NCBI GenBank assembly: GCA_000444245.1
Contig: ATSW01009034.1
Coordinates: 1-23,182, forward strand
DNA length: 23,182 bases
Direction: 5' to 3'
Origin: Botryllus schlosseri
Taxonomy: Eukaryota; Chordata; Ascidiacea; Stolidobranchia; Styelidae
A model generated the notes under the pieces. The model worked only from the letters and a program-made list of their open reading frames with translations, was not told the origin of the DNA and searched no databases. Each line of letters begins with the position of its first letter. Position 1 is the first letter of the stretch. Both the position numbers and the translations under genes were made by a program. Of this stretch, positions 12,101-21,100 are shown in pieces.

Positions 12101-15100
12101 GAGTCTTCAAACTAATCTGCAGGCCCTTACCCAGTCGTTAAAACACAAATCTAGGGGATCTAGTACATTACAATAGAATACTGTTACACAAACTAACCTC
12201 TGCATTAACAACGCTGTTAAAAGAAACATGATTTTGACACAAAACTAAGAGATTACAATGAATGATCGCTGCAAATCAATGTGGCTACAGTATAAGTAAA
12301 GTGCGTGTCTCCTGCGAATCCTCAAGACAGGTTCAGCCCCTGAGAATCATACGAATCCAGGTCGGGAACCAGTGGCCTAAAGTGGGGTGGCGAAACATTC
12401 TGGTGAAAGGGCAGTATGGGGTTTACATAATATCAGGGTTACCATGTTTGGAGATCCGGAAAAAAAGACACTTTTGACACATCAAAAGATGTATAAAATC
12501 GGAAAAGAAAATAGGTAATTTGGAAGTATTGTAGGAAATTCTGTAGTGTTGACTAAAAATATAAAGTTTCGTCTCAATTCCACATTTCGCGTCATTTCTG
12601 GCGATCTTTTGTTGTGCCTCTGGCTGTCAAAGCTATCGAGGAAATTTGGGCGCCCACGGAGTACATTTTCAATTTCCTGAAAAATGGTGACGTATGGTAA
12701 TGCTACATAATATACTGCCGGCCACCTTAGTTTTGGTGAGTGAAAAATGCCTGTTACAAAAAAGAACCATGATTTTAAAGCTAACTTTTTATAGCAGTCA
12801 GCATTCCAAATTTAGCGATCAGGCTAATCAGATTTGAGGCTGACCCGGCAAGTTTTCTATAAATTGTGCGGACGACATGAATTCCAGTACAGGAACAATT
12901 GTGCACAGCTCGAATAATATAGGATTGTCCTAACACTTACGCGCTCGTATTTCACAGGCACGAGACGACAAAAAAAGTGTGCCTCGAACCACGTCCGTGC
13001 ATCAAGTTCCTGAAACCGGGCAAAGACAGCTCGAAAAAGTCGGCCGCGCCCAACAAGCAAAGTTCATTGGCTGAGAGGCACCCGCCCTGTACCGAAGGGC
13101 AGCGACAAGCTTTACGCAAGGTACTGGAATTTTGTATCAAGGTTTACGTCTCTTGAGGTTCTGTTTTGTAGAAGATATAATCAGTACGTTGGCTTCCAAC
13201 TATTTTGTTACTTTCCGCCTTTTGCCCATTTTGGAACTATGCATTCGTCCCTATATTACTAAAATAACATACTGAGTCTTTAAATTTTTTTAGACCCTAG
13301 CATTATAACTGGGATGGTTTCTCCAGAGATTGTCACACTGATCAAACCATTTTGTTGGCTGAATCTTCCTGAGATTGGTTACAGGAAGAGTTCGTGAGTC
13401 CAAAACATAATTGTATGACGGCCTAGTTTGGTAATGGGCTAATATTTTTTGAAGTATCGTACTCATAGTGGTTACTAGTGAATTCTACGTTTGGTGAATT
13501 TGGCATGTTGAATTCGGTAATAGGTGAGTTTAGCATTAGAAAAGTAATCGCTATTATTATTATTATGAAATTAATGCATCATTATTGTATTATTAAATTT
13601 GAAAATTAATCTTTCACTGAATATGAGCGTAAATTGTGAAATACAGCACTTGATATGAATGTGTATATGTGTTCGGGTTATGGGTCATGGTTAGGTTAGG
13701 ATTAGGATTAGTGCTTCAGTGCCGATTTCAGCTTTAACCCGTGGCTGCATTTTCAGAACCCTGGGAAAAGTGGCATTCTTTTGTCGCCCGATTCTCGTCA
13801 CCGACTCCAGCAAGAGCTTCAGGAACGCGCGCTGGCGTTGCCTTCCGTTGTCAAGATAGACGATTGGAAGGTTTGTCTGCTCTGTTGTATTTTACAATGT
13901 TCCACCTAGTCTCAGCACCATTGGGTCAGAATAGGAGCAGGATTTGCCTCTTTTTCACGCTGTTATATAACTCAACTAACAACAGAAGCGTATGTCCGCG
14001 GTATTTCCGACTAGCTGATTCAACAAGACATTTCTCTCTCTGATAGTGGTATAGCTTTGACATCGCAGGTCGCAATGTATTGACTGACAGATGTAATTTA
14101 ACCAAATTCAAAAAGAATTCAAAATCAACAGTCACAAAATAATATAATAAATTAACAAACTGAAGAGAATGTAATTTTTCTCAAACTGCTTCTTTACAGG
14201 ATCTATTTTAATCCTACAATACTGCATCTGAATTAGATGCGGTTCAGCTTTTCATAAACTCTTTTCTTTTTTCGTGCCGCATTCAGCGGTATATGAGCGA
14301 CTTGACAGTTGAATCACCAAGGTTAGGCGATTTAAGAGTACAAGGTTTATCGCTCGCAGATTTACTAAAACACACTTTTGGTCTCCGGTAAGTCTAGATT
14401 AGCGCGCCCAACGGCCGCTAAGTGTGACGTTTGGTCTTCACCTTAAGTGTCTACTCAGTATAAGTAGCAATTTCCAAGTCATGACAGAGCTAATTCCAGT
14501 GGAATTACAAAAATGTCGCATGCTTTTAGGAATTGATTTGAGGTGACTTACTTTTGAAATTACTAGATGTATCTTCGGATTTAATGCAAATCGACGAATG
14601 ACACTACAAATATATATATTTAGTTGCCGTGACACAAGGACGATTTTCACACGGTTCTATGACAGTTTTCCCCTTGAAAGCGTTGAAAGCTTATCTCAAA
14701 ATTTCTTTCTACTATTCAAAATTCAAATGGTAAAAATTGAGCAGTTTGTCTAAATAACTGTTCAAGAAGAAGTGTAACATCCCACTTTACTAAGTGGATG
14801 TGAGTCAAAGTGAGTGAAAGCCTACTGAAGTACTCGGCTCCAGTTATGACCGACCTGCAGTGTTGTTTGAAATATAAATAACCTACTGCCTAACTAATTG
14901 TTTAGAAGAATACCGTAATTTTCCATGTATAATCCGCAAAATTTTCACGATATTTTGCTCTAAAATAGGGAGGTGCATATTATACATGAGTACAACAAGC
15001 CTTGAAAAAAATCTCCCTCGATAAAAAACTTGAAATCACACCTATCTTCATGTTTGTTTCCAATCGCGCATCACTTTCAGCCATCGCGCGTAGTAATTAG

Positions 15101-18100
15101 TGGGAAGCGTGTTGCCAATTAACGAGAGTCGTGTGCAAAAGCACGCTATCTCCTGCTGAGTTGGTTTGCCGTTTGTACGCGAGCGAAATTGGGTCACTAA
15201 TAGACACTCGCGCGCGGCAATTTCTCGCCAATTCATCGCGTCAACGACAGGCCCAAACAATCGCATATGCAATTTATACATACACAAGAGGCCATGTGCG
15301 CAAGATATAATCGCTTGCGTAATCAATCGCATCTCAAACAGACCTGTTGCGCATGACATAACTATTAGCCTAGGCTCAATCGCATCTGTAATAGGCATCG
15401 TGCGCAAGATGTCGGTTCGTTGGCCCAAACTAACTCACCGCCGGCCTCGCAGGCTTTGGCTGCTATCTACTATCGTTAGAGACAATACCGTTAATTGTAT
15501 AATGATTAGCAATCGCATCTGTAAAAGGTCTCCTCGTGCTCAAGATGTCGTGTCGCTAGCCTGAACTATCGCGCCGCCCGCCTCGCAGGCTTTGGCTGCT
15601 ATCTACTATCGTTTAAAGACAATCCCGCTAATTGTATAATGATTAGCGATCGTTGTGTAATGATTGTTCAAGAGTGACATCGCAAAACAGAATGACATCG
15701 TATGCGAAATCGGAACTATTCATGTACTGAAATGCAGGGTGCGTACTATACATGGGTACAGGCTTTTTCCCCGAATTTACATGCTATTTTAGGGGTGCGT
15801 ATTATACATAGGGGCGTACTATACTTGGAAAATTACGGTATATTTTAATAAGCGTAATTCGCAATATTCAGTCCATGGTCGAATAAAAAGTATGTATTTT
15901 GACTATGAAAATCCCTCTTACTCTTATGATGTCATGAGTGGTACTCCAATGCTCGACTCAAGCTTCATACTCTACTCAGAACCTAATCACCTGGATACTC
16001 GAGTTGGTCCAGCTATAATCTCAACATCGAGAAGAATTTTCCAGCATTTCCGGCTACCTTTGATCTATTCTCGCTATTGTTGGCATTTCGTAACGAAGAA
16101 GCTTTTGTTCAGGAAAGGTACGAACTAGCCGATCTCTGGAAGGCCGGCGGTGTCAGCATCATAACATCTGCAACGCCATCGACAAGATTCCTGTGTTTCT
16201 TATGCGGCTCAATCGGAAAGGCCCGCATGGCCAGGAGGACGTCGGTCGAGTCGGATTGCAGCAGTGACTCCAACGAAACGTGCGAGCAGAAGCCGCTCTT
16301 CATATTCTGTTGTTCGTGTTGCGAGCCTTTTCATCCGTTCTGTTTGGAGGATCAGGAGCAGCAGCCCGCGATTAACGAAGCTAAGAAGGGAAAATGGATT
16401 TGCAAAAGGTTCGGTTTGACTCAGAATAGAAATGTCTAATTAATAGCGTTACTCATGCTGATGCATCTTACAATTTTGAAAATAGCAACCTCCGCTCAAC
16501 TGAAACGTATGCGAATCTTCATCGTATCCACTTTCTCAGACTACTTGCCCGAGTGCTGTTCTTAATTTCCTGGTCCCACTTGAACTAGTTTAGACATGTC
16601 TTGGGAATCGTCACTTCTACTTCTGCTCTAGTAGCAGCACAGACCACTTTGACCACCTCTGTCTCTCCCCCTGACATCTCTTATTCCATTTTCAGGTGCC
16701 GATTTTGTAACGTGTGCGGCTACACCGGCGATCTCCTCGAATGCAAACACTGTTGTAAAACCTACCACAGCGATTGTCTAGGCCACGGCTATCCGAAAAA
16801 GTAGGTAGATCTCTAAATAGCAAGTACAAAACTTCTCAAACCTGTTCTCTGATTTGTAGACCGTCCCAGAACAACGTATGGGTCTGCATGCTGTGCGTGC
16901 GCTGTCGTAGTTGCGGGATTTCAAAACCAGGGAGGAGGCCCGGGTCGAAGTGGACCCACGACTTTCAGCTTTGTCAGCGTTGCGGGGATCTGTTTGACAA
17001 GGGCAATTTCTGCCCGGTGTGCAGGCGTTGTTATCGCGACGAGGATTACGAGAGCCGGATGGTACAGTGCGGCACGTGCAAGCGATGGGTGCACTCGAGA
17101 TGCGAAAACCTTACCAGTATGTATTTATGCTATGGAAATTTGCGACTACATCGGCAGTCAGTTGTTGGCAATAATTTTACAATACTCTGATGCAAAATAA
17201 TAAATTTCGATCCATAATTGAGTGCAATTTTGAAGCTTCTGTTTCGGCGTTCGTATTGTCTGCAGAAATCAGTCAGCCGATCGAAATTGAACACCCTGGA
17301 AATGAGGATTAAATAATGATTTTTGACTCAAAACTTGTTCAGAATGAAATCTACTATAATTCCATCACTCAGTTCCCCAAAATCGACCGTCGAGTCAATC
17401 GAATCAACTACCAATTTTCATGATCAGAGCCAATGTTTTCAAGTATCAAAGTTTGACTCCTTTTGCTACTGTGAGATGTTTTATCAATGATAGTTGCCGT
17501 TTTGATTCCTTTTCCCACCTTTGGAGCTTGAAACCTTGATTGTACATGAAATAGTGTAGCACAATGTCGCAAATGTTAAATTCATCAATTCTTTCATCGT
17601 CGCATCAACTTTATTGAACAGAGAAATGGAGGAGATCAAACTGCAGTATTGTGAATACCTACGAGAGATGTGTGTTAGTTGTGTCATCTGATTGAAAATC
17701 AGTTTTGTATAAATTTGATTGGCATTGTTTTGTGTCCTAAAATGTGTACAATTGTACTCTTCAAGTCTATCTCATGAGTACTACTCGACTTGGAATTTAA
17801 TACTAAAATTGGAATCAAAAACAGGTACTCGTTTTTGCGTAGTCATTCTACCGAGCCTTTATGATGATACCAATTTGCTTTTATGTATGGCCGGTTTGGT
17901 TTTTGTCAAAATTGAAATCCTTGCTATTTCGCAGATGAGATGTACGCACTTTTGTCTCACCTGCCCGACGACGTACAGTACGTGTGTCCCGATTGCGACG
18001 GCAGGCGACATAAAGCAGAGATTGAATACAGCAAGTGCTGCGAACATTTACCGCCCGAGGAAGCTAACGATAAAAGGTACGCGATGCCTTTGAAGGGGTA

Positions 18101-21100
18101 CATCTTTGTGACTAACGCAAAATGATTGATGACACTAGGAACATGTTGAATTTTCTGAAATTTCTTCAGCTACCATTGAACAGAGGCTATGTTTCCCAGT
18201 TCGTATTACAATTTTTGTCATACGGTTAATGCAAACATACCCTAACACTAGTTTCTACTTTACTAGGTCGAAAAAGTGAGTATTTGGCGTAAAAATGGTT
18301 TAAGTAGTGGTGGAAACAGTGGAGCAAAATCTACTTGAGTACTCCAAAAAATAGAAGTACTCCGTTACTAACCAGCGCCGAGGTCATAAAGTTATGAAAT
18401 ATGATGAAATCTCTTGATCAAAGTACCACTATACACCTACAAAAAATTGAAGAACAAAAAGACCCAACACTTGTTGCGATGCTCAAAGCTTGGCCGTTTT
18501 TGTAAAATGAAGTTAGCGACCGTCTCGAATATATTACAGTCTAGAGGGCGAAAAAATGAAGAGCCTGCTGCAGAAAGTATCGTCTCCGCCTTGGAAAAAA
18601 ATTCTCGAAAGCGAAGTGCAGTCTGGGATCGAAAACGTGATGATGGCACTGTTTCACAACAAAGAGGCGGCCTGTGTTCTGAAAAAGGTTAATAAGCTGT
18701 TACGTGGTCCCGTATTTAATGTTATTATGTTCGTGCATTTACATTGGTAATTGGTAACCTTAACTCCGATCAGGACTAGCATTTATTGCCAATTATATGA
18801 TTCCCGCAGTGAAATTTGCTTTGTGTTAACAACATTTTCCCCTGATCTGTCTGACTATTGCCTATCTCAATGTTTCTTAACATTTTTAACCTGGCCAATC
18901 CTTATGCTATTGTCAAGGCTTCGACGAACCCCAGATTTTCGCCTATTGTCACAAAACCAATACCGTTGAAACATTATTTTCACACTAAACCAGGATTATA
19001 ATGGATATTTACTGGAAATCACTGTGACTTGCACTGTCTGAGTCGGGTGTGTATCTTCATCTCCAGTGAACCCCTCCGGTTCGTGTGAACCCCGGTACAG
19101 TGCCTGACCGTGTTAGTGATTCGGTTTGTATTGAAAGTTATTTATGTATCTTTATTAAAGCATCTGCTTCCTGTCGACTCATGATTGCATCGATTTCAAT
19201 CTTTTCCAGTCCGTGGCGCAGGAAGTGACCTCGTCCGGCAGACCAGAGGACTTGTTTGCAGTGCGATTCGCAGTTCACAATCGCCGGTATTCGAACGTCA
19301 GCCAGTTCTCTACAGACGTCTGCTCCATTCTCGAAACCATATCTGATTCGGATTCCGGAGATTCCGAGGTCTTTACTTAGTCTCTAATTTCCGTTTTTCT
19401 GATTTCTCTACATTGGAATTGTTCCTTAAATTACCCGTTTCACCTACTGGTCTCAGGTTTCGTCTCAAAGCAAAAAGAAGCGTCCAAACGAAAGCGGGCC
19501 GCGTCACGCCTTCCGTAAGGAGATGCAGCAAGTTTTTCCTTGGTTCGATATCGACACGGGAAGGGTGAAAGACACAAGCGATGTGCCAGAGTGAGTTTAG
19601 CCGTATGGCTGGGTGATTTTTGAGTAATACTCAAAACATGCATAGAGGAAAAATTTGAAAGCTGAAATGTGTACCGATTGTCCGACCTCAAATAACATAT
19701 TGTCAGTTCAATTCTATCAAAAATAACTGCCTATGTGTACACCATGACTATGACATAATGCATTTTGGATAGTATATTCATTAGGGCTGTTCAAAAATAG
19801 CTTTTTGTTTCAAATTTTAATGGCTACTTGATTAAATTGTTAGGGTACCTAAAAAAATGCTGCACACCAATTTTAGCTCAATTCCAACAAGTGGAAGCGA
19901 AGTTCTTTTACCCCATGAAATTGTTAGGTTGCCAGAAAATACGATGTACATCAAAGTTGGCTCGATTCCAACAAATTTAGGATTTCAAATAGTATTTATC
20001 ACTGTAAATACTATTTTTCCAGATCCAAATTTTGTACCGCAGTAACTTCGCTTCTACTGGTTGGAATTGAGCCAAATTTGTTGCATGGTTTTTTTAGGCA
20101 ACCTAATAATTTCGTGGGGCAGCCAGTAAAATTTGAAAAGACACGTTATTTTTGAACAGTCTTAATATTCCTATTGAAGTAAAACCGAATATATTCCTCT
20201 AACACTCGTCATAGGTAATCGTCAGCAACTAGTAAAGAATTGAAATGACCTTTGTATATCAACACTCATGTCAGTGTTCTTTCCAATGCTCTACTAGTCG
20301 CTGATGATTACCATTGACGAGTGTCTGCTGAAAATATTTGGTTTCATTTCAATATGAATACACTCATCAATTGCATATCGAAGTTCGGCACCTCGAAGAA
20401 GCTCTTCAAATAATGCATTTTGACGGTGCATTGGGCACATGATGCCTTGTATTCTATGGCCACCAGGGACGGTCGATATAATCAGCGTTGGTTATCGGGT
20501 AGAAGTAGGAATTAACCGCCTGACATAGGCCTGCATAGCAAAATCTAACATATCTTCGTGACTGGCGCCTAATGATTAATTGCAGTAGAAGTAGGCGCCA
20601 TTTTAAAAATATAATTAGTTGCCATGATAAAGGGGCTATTTCATCCAGTTTTCATCACAATTTCACTCAGAAGGGAACTACTTTCTGTTTTTCATGATAC
20701 TAAGTATGAATAGTACTCTCAAACAGTACAATTCGTTACTAACTGCCAGGCCAGATAGTGCCTGGTTACCATTATACGTTCAGCAAAAAGCTTGGCTTGA
20801 CCGGAGTTTATAAATGTTTGTCTAATCTCCATGTTTCGTTACAGAGATCTACTTCCAAACGCCACTCTGCCTCCGTACACCGACCACAATTACGCTCAGT
20901 GGCAGGACCGCGACATTTCCATCACCGCCGTAGGCCCGGAGACGCCGTTAAAGCACGCTCCATGCGAAAACGCGTCGGACGCCTTTGGCATGGTCCTGTG
21001 GAATTTGCCGTCGATGAATGATTACGACGACCAGAGGCAGTGTTTGTTTTGCGGGAAATATGGTGATGACGTGCCGATGGTGGGTTGTGTTCGAATTCTT

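Noticed and set aside
12637-12672. KFG-R reading near the THAP fragment, considered as the missing KFGG part of CXXC
   Set aside because: No acceptor/donor pair gives a 3n-length, phase-2 exon, and the same bases read much better as a THAP finger in another frame.
15166-15564. 132-codon frame on plus and 126-codon frame on minus strand near 15048-15564
   Set aside because: Both lie in the tandem-repeat core of the TA-flanked element and show no domain; frames are open because the core is GC-richer.
15892-16112. Upstream extension of the PHD1 frame, or a small exon at about 15871-15890 before GTATGT
   Set aside because: The extension has no phase-2 acceptor and is not family-like; an 18-nt exon would not correct the phase.
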